A stretch of 64,000 nt of DNA from Mesorhizobium sp. B1-1-8 (GTDB taxonomy: Bacteria > Pseudomonadota > Alphaproteobacteria > Rhizobiales > Rhizobiaceae): NCBI RefSeq assembly GCF_006442795.2, contig NZ_CP083956.1:1651501-1715500 (forward strand). Reading direction: 5' to 3'. Below the pieces are notes generated by a model. That model was not told the DNA's origin. It did no database searches and was given only the letters and a program-made list of their open reading frames with translations. Positions 45,358 through 53,504 of the stretch are shown here, one piece after another (the stretch's first letter is position 1; each line of letters begins with the position of its first letter). Made by a program: the position numbers and the translations under genes.

Positions 45358-46340
45358 GGTGTTGCTCCCACCGGGCGGCCGCGGATGGTGATGAAGGCGC
45401 CGAACATGACCACGGCGACCATGATCGCGCCCTCGATGATGGCGGTGACATTGGGGTCGATGGCGAGCAGCGTCAGGTCGGTGCGCACCAGCCGCAGCAC
45501 GAAGACGGCGACGATCGGTCCAAGCAGGCCGCCCTTGCCGCCGCCAAGCGCAACGCCGCCGAGCACCACCGCGGCGACGCTGGCGAGCAGATAAGGCCCG
45601 GGGATCGGCGCGCCGATACCGGTGCTCATGGTCAGCGCCAGCCCGCCCATGGCGGCGAACAGGCCGGACAGCGCGTAGGCGATGACGCGGGTACGCCCCA
45701 CCGGCACGCCGCTGCGGAATGCCGCCAGCTCGCTCGAGCCGATAGCGTAGATGGAGAGGCCGAGGCGCGAGCGCCTGAGCGGCAGCCAGATGACGCAGAG
45801 GCAGACGATCAGCACCAGCAGCGCCTTGGGCAGCCAGGCGTCGATATTTTCAGGCAGGCCCGGTATCGGCACCGTGCCCGAAATCATGGCTTTCAGCCAT
45901 TCGGCGGCAGCACCCCCCGGCGCGCCGAGCACCAGAAGGGCGGCGCCCTGCAGCACGAACAGCATGGCAAGCGTCACCACGATGTCGGGCACGCGGGTGA
46001 TGACGATCAGCAGGCCGTTGACCGCACCCAGCACCAACCCCATGGTCAGCACGAACGGCACCACGAACAGCGCATAGTCCTCCGAGGCGCCATTCATCAT
46101 CGAGGCCGCGGTGACGCTGGTCAGCGCCATCATGGCGGCGACAGAGAGGTCGATGCCGCCGGCGATGACGACGACCGTCTGGGCGGCCACCGCGAAGGCA
46201 TAGGGCAAAACGGCCCGCGCCAGCGAACCGAAATCGCCGCTGCCGTAGCCCGGCTGGATCAGCTTGGTGAGGATGAACAAAAGGATGAGCAGGGCGAAAA
46301 GCCCAGCGACCCAGCCCTGGCGGCGGAAGAAGCGGCTCAC
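45354..46340 (-). CDS. Ribose-type ABC transporter permease (first)
   Basis: The 328-residue permease has the same family motifs: IAGGIDLSVAAMMALTSVTA, VNGLLIVITRVPDIVVTLAM and LGGVALGGGKGGLLGPIVAV. The start is a GTG at 46340 that overlaps the ATPase stop (GTGA); the open frame upstream to 47291 is antisense-like noise inside the ATPase gene. Its stop overlaps the start of the second permease. All three overlaps show a tight operon. Confidence 0.92.
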   Translation of the reverse strand: MSRFFRRQGWVAGLFALLILLFILTKLIQPGYGSGDFGSLARAVLPYAFAVAAQTVVVIAGGIDLSVAAMMALTSVTAASMMNGASEDYALFVVPFVLTMGLVLGAVNGLLIVITRVPDIVVTLAMLFVLQGAALLVLGAPGGAAAEWLKAMISGTVPIPGLPENIDAWLPKALLVLIVCLCVIWLPLRRSRLGLSIYAIGSSELAAFRSGVPVGRTRVIAYALSGLFAAMGGLALTMSTGIGAPIPGPYLLASVAAVVLGGVALGGGKGGLLGPIVAVFVLRLVRTDLTLLAIDPNVTAIIEGAIMVAVVMFGAFITIRGRPVGATP

Positions 46341-47908
46341 GACGCGGCCTCCACGTCGGAAGCCGGCCTGACATCGGCGAGGATGCCAATATCCGCCTTG
46401 ATGCCGCGCGGCAGGCCGTAGGCGGCGCGCATCAGCGTCGGCTCGTCGGCAAGCTCGACCGGGAAGGTGTCGACGACGCGGCCGCCGAAGATGACGATGA
46501 CGCGGTCGCAGACACGCTGCACCTCCTCCAGCTCGGATGTGTAGAACAGCACCGACTTGCCAAGGCCGGCGAGCTCGCGCAGCAATTTGTAGATCTCCTG
46601 CTTGGTGCCGACATCGATGCCGCGCGTCGGGTCGAAGCACAGGATGGTGCGGGCATCCGCGGCGATCCAGCGGGCGATCGTCACCTTCTGCTGGTTGCCG
46701 CCGGACAGGCGCTGCACCTCGCCCTGCGCGCGGGTGTCGATCTGCAGCCGGGCGATGGCGCTGGAAACCACCATGCTTTCCCGCTGCACCCGGATCGGTC
46801 CCCATTTGCGCGGTGCCGCGCTGAAGGGCAGCGCGATGTTCTCGCGCACCGAGCGCTGCATGGCGAGCGCCTCGGTACGGTCGCCCGGCACATAGGCGAT
46901 GCCAGCCTGAATCGCGTCGCCAGGGTGCGAGAACTTCACCGGCGCGCCGTCGACTTCGATCGTGCCGCCAGCCGGCCGGATCGAGCCGGCAAGCGCGGCG
47001 AAGAGCTCGTCCTGGCCCTGTCCCTCGAGCGCCACGACGCCGGCCACCTCGCCATTGGCGAGATCGAACGAGACATCGTTGAGCTTGGTGCCGAGCTGCA
47101 GGTTGCGCACGACAAGCCGCGGGCGGCCATCCTCGACGGCTGACGCCTCGCTTGCCGAGCGTGCCGCGACGACGCTGCTCTTCTCGACGCGGGCGCCAAG
47201 CATCATCTCGACGATCTTTTCCTCGACGCCGGGCTCGATGTCGACGACGCCGACGGTGGAGCCGTCGCGCAGCACCGTGGCGCGGTCGCAAAGCGCCGAG
47301 ATCTCAACGAAACGATGCGAGATGAAGATCACCGAGCGGCCGCTGTCGCCTTGCCGGCGCACGACTTCCAGCACCTTTTCGGCAAGGTTGGCGGGCAGCG
47401 CCGCCGTTATTTCGTCGAGCAACAGCACGTCGGGCTCGACGGCGAGCGCACGCGCCAGATCGAGCACGCGCAGCACGGCGAGCGGAATGTCGCGCGCGGT
47501 CTCGCGGATGTCGAGATCGGGAATGCCGAGCTCGCGCACCCAGGCGCGGAACGGCTCGACCGGGGTGCCGGTCAGCCGCAAATTGGACAGCACGTCGAGA
47601 TCGGGGATCAGCGCCGGCTCCTGGTAGACCGGCAGCAGGCCGGCGCGGCGCGCGGCGGCGGGCGTGCGCACGTCGCGCGGCTCGCCGCGGATCAGGATGC
47701 GGCCGGCGTCCGCCCGGATGGCGCCGGTCAGGATCTTCACCAATGTCGACTTGCCGGCGCCGTTGGCGCCCATCAGCGCATGCACCTCGCCCGGCAGCAC
47801 CGACAACGACGCATTGCGCAGCGCCGCCACCGCGCCGTAATTTTTCGCCACGCCGGTGGCGTCGAGGAGAGGGTTGGTCTTCAAAGCGTTCTCGGTCCAA
47901 CGGCTCAA
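46337..47908 (-). CDS. Sugar ABC transporter ATP-binding protein (RbsA-like), first NBD atypical
   Basis: The 523-residue protein carries two nucleotide-binding domains, as in RbsA/MglA. The first has Walker A GANGAGKSTLVKILTG and Walker B VLLLDEITAALP, but the place of the LSxxQ signature reads IPLAVLRVLDLARAL and Pro of LDEPT is Ile. The second has an intact LSGGNQQKVTIARW signature but a degenerate Walker A (ALEGQGQDELFAAL), which is usual for the family. The start is TTG at 47908 without a clear site; TTG 47884 is an alternative. It lies after a strong stem-loop. Confidence 0.88.
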   Translation of the reverse strand: MSRWTENALKTNPLLDATGVAKNYGAVAALRNASLSVLPGEVHALMGANGAGKSTLVKILTGAIRADAGRILIRGEPRDVRTPAAARRAGLLPVYQEPALIPDLDVLSNLRLTGTPVEPFRAWVRELGIPDLDIRETARDIPLAVLRVLDLARALAVEPDVLLLDEITAALPANLAEKVLEVVRRQGDSGRSVIFISHRFVEISALCDRATVLRDGSTVGVVDIEPGVEEKIVEMMLGARVEKSSVVAARSASEASAVEDGRPRLVVRNLQLGTKLNDVSFDLANGEVAGVVALEGQGQDELFAALAGSIRPAGGTIEVDGAPVKFSHPGDAIQAGIAYVPGDRTEALAMQRSVRENIALPFSAAPRKWGPIRVQRESMVVSSAIARLQIDTRAQGEVQRLSGGNQQKVTIARWIAADARTILCFDPTRGIDVGTKQEIYKLLRELAGLGKSVLFYTSELEEVQRVCDRVIVIFGGRVVDTFPVELADEPTLMRAAYGLPRGIKADIGILADVRPASDVEAAS

Positions 47909-47933
47909 ATTATGCAGCCCAAATCAAATGGCA

Positions 47934-47961
47934 AGGACGCCGGACTTTAGTCCGGCGTCCT
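47934..47961 (-). promoter_or_regulatory. Intercistronic stem-loop after the binding-protein gene
   Basis: Arms AGGACGCCGGAC and GTCCGGCGTCCT form a perfect 12-bp stem with a four-base loop. It lies in the 77-base gap between the binding-protein stop and the ATPase start. Such hairpins often protect the binding-protein message or reduce readthrough, raising its level over the membrane subunits. Confidence 0.7.
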
Positions 47962-47985
47962 CTTCTTCCGTTTCGGATCAGGGGC

Positions 47986-49020
47986 TTATTCGCCCGGGCC
48001 CTTGCAGGCGACGATCTGGTCCTTGCTGTAGGTGGTCCAGTTCGGGATCGAGATCGAGACCGGCCATTCGGGGCTGAGCGACGGGTCGGCCGCAGCCTTG
48101 AGCTTGGCCTTGCCTTCGTCGGTGGCGTTCTCCCAGAGCTGCGGCTCTACGAGAACGGTCTGCTGCGCCGGCTTCTTGCCGTCAAGGATCTGCAGGGCGA
48201 GCGTCACACCGGCGCCGCCGATCGAGCCGGGGTTGGTGACGGCAGCGCCGACCAGTCCCTTGACCGAGTTCAGCTGGCCGACGAAGCCGGCGTTGTCGGC
48301 GCCGACGACCGGCACCATCGGGGCCTGCTGCTCGACCAGCGCGTCGACGATGACGTTGTCGATGCCGGAGGTCCAGATGCCGTTGATCGGCGTGCCGGTG
48401 GCCAGGAAGGACAGGATCTGCTGCTTGGCCTGGTCCTGCTGCCAGCCGGTGAAGACTTCCTGCGCGACTTTCACGTTGGGGAATTCCGCAAGCGCCTTCT
48501 TGAAGCCCTTGTCGCGATCGGAGTCGGCCGAAGCGCCGGCGGCGCCGCGCATATAAAGCACCTCGCCCTTGCCGCCGATCTGCTGGAACAGCCACTTGGC
48601 GCCGAGATAGGCGTATTGCTCCTGGTTGTTGGAGATGATGTAGGCCGACGGCTCGGTTACCGCCTGGTCGACGGCGACGACGACGATGCCGGCCTTGGTG
48701 GCTTCCTCGAGGCCGGCCTTGATGCCGGCCGGATCGGCGGGGTTGACGACGATGGCGTTGACCTTGGCGCTGATCAGGTTGCGGATGTCCTCGAGCTGGC
48801 CGGCGGCGTCGGTGTTGCGGTGGGCGATGTTGAGCTTGGCCACCTCGCCGGAAGCGAGCGCCTGCGCCTTCATGGCGCAGATCATTTCCTCGCGCCAGCC
48901 ATTGCCCTGCACGGTGTTGGAAATGCCGATCGTGTACTTGCCCTCGGCGGACGCGAAGCCCACCGAGGCGAGCAGGGCGGCACCGGCAAGTAGCGGCGCC
49001 ATGGTCAGGTATTTTTTCAT
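47986..49020 (-). CDS. Sugar ABC transporter substrate-binding protein
   Basis: The 344-residue periplasmic protein has a signal peptide (YLTMAPLLAGAALLASVGFA, cleavage near residue 26) and a type I periplasmic-binding fold of the ribose/galactose cluster: YTIGISNTVQGNGWREEM, NTDAAGQLEDIRNLISAKVN and GIKAGLEEATKAGIVVVAVD. It delivers a sugar or polyol to the two permeases. ATG 49020 has GGAGGAG upstream; the open frame to 49038 adds six residues. The isomerase gene precedes it by 68 bases. Confidence 0.92.
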   Translation of the reverse strand: MKKYLTMAPLLAGAALLASVGFASAEGKYTIGISNTVQGNGWREEMICAMKAQALASGEVAKLNIAHRNTDAAGQLEDIRNLISAKVNAIVVNPADPAGIKAGLEEATKAGIVVVAVDQAVTEPSAYIISNNQEQYAYLGAKWLFQQIGGKGEVLYMRGAAGASADSDRDKGFKKALAEFPNVKVAQEVFTGWQQDQAKQQILSFLATGTPINGIWTSGIDNVIVDALVEQQAPMVPVVGADNAGFVGQLNSVKGLVGAAVTNPGSIGGAGVTLALQILDGKKPAQQTVLVEPQLWENATDEGKAKLKAAADPSLSPEWPVSISIPNWTTYSKDQIVACKGPGE

Positions 49021-49088
49021 TTCAGTACTCCTCCACATTGATTCTCAGTTTCAATTCCGGGCCCCCGACGAGATCGGAGCCGCTTTCG

Positions 49089-50003
49089 TTATTTGATGAA
49101 GGGGCGCAGCACGTCGCGGGCCAGCAGGAAACCGCGCTTGACCTTTTCGTCGCTCCCCTCGAACTGCCGGTCCTCATGCTCGATGATGACCGGCCCGTCA
49201 TATCCGGCCCGATAAAGGCCCGAAAAGATACTGCCCCAGTTGATGTCGCCCAGCCCCGGCATGCGCGGCACCTGCCAGCCTATTCCGGCCGAAAGGATTC
49301 CGCGCTCGTAGAGTCCATCATGATCAATCATCAGGTCCTTGGCATGGACATGCAGCATGTAGGGGCCGAACTCGCGGATGAAGCGGGCCTTGTCGATCAT
49401 TTGCCAGACAAGATGCGAGGGGTCGAAATTCATGCCGACGTCGCCGCCCCAGGCCTCGAGGATGCGGCGCCAGATCTGCGGCGAGTAGGCGATGTTGTGC
49501 CCGCCCGGCCATTCGTCATAGCTGAAGATCATCGGGCAGTTCTCGAAGGCGAGCTTGACGCCGTGGTCGCGCGCATGCGCGATGATGGCGGGCCAGACCT
49601 TGAGCGCCTCCTGCCAGTTGACGTCGACGGTTTTCGAGGCATCGCCGCCGCAGAAGGTGTTGACCACGGAAATACCCATGCGGCTCGCCAGCACGACCAC
49701 CTTCTTCAGGTGATCGATGACCGCCTCGCGATGCGCCTGATCGGGATGCAACGGGTTGGGATAGAAGCCGAGGCCGGAGACGGTCAGGCCCTTGCCGGCA
49801 AGCCCGGCGGCGATGTCCCTGGCTTCGGCGGCCGAGGTGCCGGTCGCATCGATATGGCTGGTGCCGGCATAGCGGCGCGTGGCGCCGGACGCCTTCGGCC
49901 AGCAGGCGATCTCCAGGGCTTCGAAACCGGCCGAGCGCGCCCAGTCGGCGACCTCGCCGAGCGGCGTCTCCGGAAATGGTGCGGTGAGCAGTCCAAGCCT
50001 CAT
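49089..50003 (-). CDS. TIM-barrel sugar phosphate isomerase/epimerase
   Basis: The 304-residue enzyme belongs to the xylose-isomerase-like TIM-barrel family. Metal-ligand regions appear in KLAFENCPMIFSYDEWPGG, GGDVGMNFDPSHLVWQMID, PYMLHVHAKDL and DGPVIIEHEDRQF (Glu, Asp, His, Glu). Such enzymes epimerise or isomerise free sugars, keto-inositols or ketoses. ATG 50003 follows GGGAGGGATC. The mannitol-dehydrogenase-like gene lies 19 bases upstream. Its frequent partner, a Gfo/Idh dehydrogenase, is present divergently at 53.5 kb. Confidence 0.88.
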   Translation of the reverse strand: MRLGLLTAPFPETPLGEVADWARSAGFEALEIACWPKASGATRRYAGTSHIDATGTSAAEARDIAAGLAGKGLTVSGLGFYPNPLHPDQAHREAVIDHLKKVVVLASRMGISVVNTFCGGDASKTVDVNWQEALKVWPAIIAHARDHGVKLAFENCPMIFSYDEWPGGHNIAYSPQIWRRILEAWGGDVGMNFDPSHLVWQMIDKARFIREFGPYMLHVHAKDLMIDHDGLYERGILSAGIGWQVPRMPGLGDINWGSIFSGLYRAGYDGPVIIEHEDRQFEGSDEKVKRGFLLARDVLRPFIK

Positions 50004-50022
50004 GATCCCTCCCAATTTCTAA

Positions 50023-51561
50023 CTATGCAGATCGCGCCGGCTGCTTCAACCGCGCATCGATTGGCTCAGCGCAGACATGCCTGACAAAGGCCATCGGATC
50101 GCGCGACAGGAGCCCATCGAGAGCGGCGATGACATGCGCGCGAAACATGGCGTTGGCGGCGAGCTCCGGGTCGAAGATCGCCTCTGTCGCAAGGATTGCC
50201 TCAGCGAGCGCCTTGCTGTCGGCGCCGGTCGCATCGGCAATGGCCGCAATCCTTGCGGCAAAAGGATCGGACACCTGCCAGCAATTGCCGAAGCGCGATG
50301 AGGCCTTGACCAGATAGGCCATCCAGCCGGCCACCGGGACCGACAGCAGCGCGATGCTCCCGCCTTTCGCCAAGCGGTCGCGGATCGGATTGAGCAGGCG
50401 CTGCACGATCTTCTGCGAGCCGTCGGTGGCGATCTGGTGGTTGCGGTGATGGATCGCGGTGTTGGTGAGACGGGCAAGACTTTGCTCGACATAGGCGGAT
50501 GGCGAGATGCCGGGCACGGGCATCAGCGTCGGCAGCGTTTCTTCCATCAGCATGCGGCGGACGAAAGTGGCGAGCAGCGGGTCGGCGATCGCCTCGAATG
50601 TGTGCTCGAAGCCGCCGAGCACGCCGAGATAGCAGAGCGTCGTCTGGGCGGCGTTCAGCACCCGCATCTTCAAATGCTCGAATGGCGTCACGTCCTCGAC
50701 GAAGCTGGCGCCGACAAGATCCCAGCGCGGTACGCGGCCGGCAAATTTCTTCTCGATCACCCATTGCCGGAACTGCTCGCCGACAACGACGGCGCTGTCG
50801 CGGTAGCCGAAGCGTTTTTCGACCGTTTCGAGGTCGGCCGCGGTCGTCGCCGGCGCGATGCGGTCGACCATGCCTGAGGGAAAAGCGACATTGGCGGCGA
50901 TCCAGTCCGCTAGGCCGCTGCCGCGCCGTTCGGCGATCGCGCGCACGACATTGGCGAGGATCACGCCATTGGCCGGGATGTTGTCGCAGGACAGCAGCGT
51001 CATCGGCCGGCCATGCGAGGCCATGCGCAGTTCTAGCGCCCGCGCCAGGATGCCGGGCACACTGCGTGGAGCTTCGGGGTTGGCGAGGTCGTGGACGATG
51101 TCAGAGTGGTCGAGATCGAGCGCGCCGCTTGCGGGGATGTGGCAATAGCCCTTCTCGGTTACGGTCAGGGTGACCATCTCGATCTCGGGCGAGGCGAGCA
51201 CATCGAGCGCCGGCTCGGCGCTGTCCTGGCTGTCGACGACGCGGACGATGCTGCCGATGATTCGCGCCTCGACCTCGTCGTTCTGGCGGATCAGCCGCGT
51301 GTAGAGACAGCGCTGGCTGTCGAGAGTCTCAGTTAGGCGAGGCGGGCGGATGTTGATGCCGACCACGCCCCAGCGATCGAAATTTTTCGCCAGAAGGTCG
51401 TCGGTGTATTCGGCCTGATGGCAGCGGTGAAAAGCGCCGACGCCGATGTGAGCGATGCCGGGCTGAAGGGCGGCCCGGTCGTAGGTCGGCTTGCGCAACT
51501 CGGCCGGAAGCCGATCAAGCAGGGCAGGGCCCAGGTTTTCGCGGGACCCCGCCGCGCTCAC
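50023..51561 (-). CDS. Mannitol dehydrogenase family oxidoreductase
   Basis: The 512-residue NAD(P)-dependent protein resembles mannitol-2-dehydrogenase, arabinitol dehydrogenase and fructuronate reductase. Motifs are IAHIGVGAFHRCHQAEYTDD (nucleotide-binding loop), TLLSCDNIPANGVILANVV, ENDVVPFEHLKMRVLNAA-type (here EDVTPFEHLKMRVLNAAQTT) and the lysine region LLNPIRDRLAKGG. The GTG at 51561 overlaps the SDR stop (GTGA) and has GGAG upstream; ATG 51582 is an alternative. The substrate is a polyol or uronate; the exact one is unknown. Confidence 0.85.
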   Translation of the reverse strand: MSAAGSRENLGPALLDRLPAELRKPTYDRAALQPGIAHIGVGAFHRCHQAEYTDDLLAKNFDRWGVVGINIRPPRLTETLDSQRCLYTRLIRQNDEVEARIIGSIVRVVDSQDSAEPALDVLASPEIEMVTLTVTEKGYCHIPASGALDLDHSDIVHDLANPEAPRSVPGILARALELRMASHGRPMTLLSCDNIPANGVILANVVRAIAERRGSGLADWIAANVAFPSGMVDRIAPATTAADLETVEKRFGYRDSAVVVGEQFRQWVIEKKFAGRVPRWDLVGASFVEDVTPFEHLKMRVLNAAQTTLCYLGVLGGFEHTFEAIADPLLATFVRRMLMEETLPTLMPVPGISPSAYVEQSLARLTNTAIHHRNHQIATDGSQKIVQRLLNPIRDRLAKGGSIALLSVPVAGWMAYLVKASSRFGNCWQVSDPFAARIAAIADATGADSKALAEAILATEAIFDPELAANAMFRAHVIAALDGLLSRDPMAFVRHVCAEPIDARLKQPARSA

Positions 51562-52340
51562 CGGTTTGCTCCGATCACCCATTGCTCCTGGTCGATCAGC
51601 GCGCCGGTCATCGGCCCGGCGGCGTCGGAGAGCAGGAAGACGGCAAGGTTCGCGATATCGCTTGCCGAGAACAACCGGCCGAAGGGCTGCGTGGCTTTGG
51701 CGGCGTCGAGCCAGCCCGGACCATGGCCGAGAATCTCGGCCTGCATGACGCGTTCGGCCGGCGTGTCGGTCCAGCCGACATTGATGCCGTTGACGCGGAT
51801 GCGGTCGAAGCGATGCGCGTTGGCAGCATTCCTGGTCAGCGTCGCCAGCGCGCCCTTGGTGGCGGAATAGACGGCAAGCTCCGGCGAGCCGCAATGCGCG
51901 TTGATCGACAGGATGTTGACGATGGCGCCGCCCTGGCCGCGCTTTTTCATATCGGCAATGGCCGCCTGCATCAGGAAGAAGGGGGCGCGGGCATTGACGG
52001 CGAAGAGCGATGCCCAGTCGTCGAGAGTGGCGTCGACGAAGGAGGCGCGATCGGTGAGGCCGGCGGCGTTGACCAGCCCATCGATGCGGCCGAAGTGGGA
52101 AACGCAGGATGGCGCCAGCAGCGCCGGCGCCTCCGGGTCGCCGAGATCGCTAGGGACGAACACGGCTGGAGCGCCAAGGGCCGACAGTTCGGCAGCAACG
52201 GCATCGCCGCGCTGCTTGTCGCGGCCGGTGACCAGCAGGCCGGCGGCACCCGAACGCGCAAGTGTCTCCGCGATCGCGCGGCCGATGCCTTGCGTCGCGC
52301 CGGTGACCAGCACCACCTTGCCGTCGAGCCGAACCTCCAT
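51558..52340 (-). CDS. SDR family oxidoreductase
   Basis: The 260-residue short-chain dehydrogenase has the cofactor motif VLVTGATQGIGRAIAETLAR, NNAG-equivalent GLVNAAGLTDR, catalytic Ser in VNILSINAHCG, and the Tyr-x3-Lys pair in VYSATKGALATLTR. The usual Asn and downstream PG/GWTDTP region are present. It probably oxidises a sugar alcohol or keto-sugar in the pathway of this operon. ATG 52340 follows GGGAGGAGGG. Two candidate operators lie just upstream. Confidence 0.92.
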   Translation of the reverse strand: MEVRLDGKVVLVTGATQGIGRAIAETLARSGAAGLLVTGRDKQRGDAVAAELSALGAPAVFVPSDLGDPEAPALLAPSCVSHFGRIDGLVNAAGLTDRASFVDATLDDWASLFAVNARAPFFLMQAAIADMKKRGQGGAIVNILSINAHCGSPELAVYSATKGALATLTRNAANAHRFDRIRVNGINVGWTDTPAERVMQAEILGHGPGWLDAAKATQPFGRLFSASDIANLAVFLLSDAAGPMTGALIDQEQWVIGANR

Positions 52341-52350
52341 CCCTCCTCCC

Positions 52351-52364
52351 GGAATAAAGTTTCT
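52351..52364. promoter_or_regulatory. GGAA-N6-TTCT site upstream of the SDR operon
   Basis: GGAA-TAAAGT-TTCT lies 11 bases upstream of the SDR ATG and matches seven of eight fixed positions of GGAA-N6-TTCC, the motif reported for the rhizobial RpiR-type repressor IolR. Part of a 21-base block also found before the divergent Gfo/Idh gene. Function is inferred. Confidence 0.5.
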
Positions 52365-52378
52365 ATTTTTTCAAATAT

Positions 52379-52392
52379 GGAACGGCAATTCC
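52379..52392. promoter_or_regulatory. Exact GGAA-N6-TTCC site upstream of the SDR operon
   Basis: GGAA-CGGCAA-TTCC is an exact match to the IolR-type palindrome. It starts 28 bases from the start of the first site, about three helical turns less a few bases. It lies in the 69-base gap between the rpiR stop and the SDR start. Confidence 0.55.
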
Positions 52393-52409
52393 CTCGCGTC
52401 AATCGCCGA

Positions 52410-53306
52410 TCATTCTGTCCGGCGTGCGACGACGCCGTGGACCAAAGCCATGCCGACGGCCAGCGAGGCGGCGAGGGAGCGGAAGCCGGCAAAATCCTGC
52501 TCGACCACTTCCAGCCAGGTGTCGGAAAGCTGGACCAGCGGCGAGAAGGTGCTGTCGGTGATGCTGACGATGCGCGCCTTGCGCTCATGCGCAACGGCAA
52601 CAAGGTCGGGCGTGATCGAATTGTAGGGGCTGAAGGAGACGGCCAACACCGCGTCGCGGGGGCCGATGCAGCCGACCTGGTCGAGCGCGCTGGAGCCGAC
52701 ATTGTCGACCAGCACATTGCGCACGCCCTGTTGCGACAACGTCAGCGAGAGGTAGGTGGTGACGGGAAAGGCGCGTTTGCTGCCGATGACATAGATCAGC
52801 TCGGCCGCCGCCAGATGATCGACCATCTTCTCGAAACTGTCGATGTCGAAGCTGTTGCCGATGCGGCCAAGCGAAGCCTGCGAGGCGCCGATCATGCCGT
52901 TGAGAAAGTGCAGATGGGCGTTGGGCTCGGCGGCCTGTTCGTGGCCCGCGCGCTCCGGCCACGAGCCTTTCACATGGTCCTTGAACAGGCCCTGGAAATC
53001 GGAAAAGCCGGCATAGCCGAAGATCTGCGCAAAACGCACCAGCGTCGAAGGCTGCACGCCTGCCTGGTCCGCCACCTGGGCGATGGTGCCAAGCGCAACG
53101 TCGCTCGGATGCTGCCACAGGAAGATGGCGACCTGGCGCAGGCGTTTGGGAAAATGCACGGTGCCGGAAGAAAGCACCGCGCGCAGCTCCTCATAGGTCT
53201 GCGGCTTGGTGTAGCCGAGCGCCGCCAGTGAACGGCTGCGCTTTCTCGCCGCCGTCTCCAGGCTGTGTGGAAATTGCTCGTCGGCCGCTTTGCGGCGGCC
53301 GCTCAT
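52410..53306 (-). CDS. MurR/RpiR family transcriptional regulator
   Basis: The 298-residue regulator has an N-terminal HTH_6 domain (LRQVAIFLWQHPSDVALGTI and GVQPSTLVRFAQIFGYAGFS) and a C-terminal SIS domain (AELIYVIGSKRAFPVTTYLS, AVLAVSFSPYNSITPDLVAV) that binds phosphosugars. It probably represses the downstream catabolic and transport operon in the absence of its sugar-phosphate. ATG 53306 was chosen; the open frame runs back to 53597 through the divergent promoter region. GGAA-N6-TTCC-type sites lie on both sides of the gene. Confidence 0.9.
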   Translation of the reverse strand: MSGRRKAADEQFPHSLETAARKRSRSLAALGYTKPQTYEELRAVLSSGTVHFPKRLRQVAIFLWQHPSDVALGTIAQVADQAGVQPSTLVRFAQIFGYAGFSDFQGLFKDHVKGSWPERAGHEQAAEPNAHLHFLNGMIGASQASLGRIGNSFDIDSFEKMVDHLAAAELIYVIGSKRAFPVTTYLSLTLSQQGVRNVLVDNVGSSALDQVGCIGPRDAVLAVSFSPYNSITPDLVAVAHERKARIVSITDSTFSPLVQLSDTWLEVVEQDFAGFRSLAASLAVGMALVHGVVARRTE

Positions 53307-53429
53307 AGGATATGCCTCATGATGACCCCAAACATCGGATGCGCCATCCGATCCCACCTCCGGACGCGGCCCGTTACCGGACTGGGAGAAAAGGCTAACG
53401 CGGTACAATCGTTTTACAAAACAAAAAAT

Positions 53430-53443
53430 AGAAATATCATTCG
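53430..53443. promoter_or_regulatory. AGAA-N6-TTCG site before the Gfo/Idh gene
   Basis: AGAA-ATATCA-TTCG matches six of eight fixed positions of GGAA-N6-TTCC. It lies in the 21-base block CAAAAAATAGAAATATCATT(C) (53422-53442), nearly the same as the minus-strand sequence at 52352-52372. The shared block suggests one regulator for both promoters. Confidence 0.45.
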
Positions 53444-53504
53444 AAAAATGAGCATGGCCGGCTGTGACAACGCCGGACGCTGTCGAGGGAGGATAATCGC
53501 AATC

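Noticed and set aside
45354..47291. 645-codon frame as a fused permease
   Set aside because: Its first 315 codons overlap the ATPase gene and show no motif; the GTG at 46340 fits the permease start and the operon overlap.
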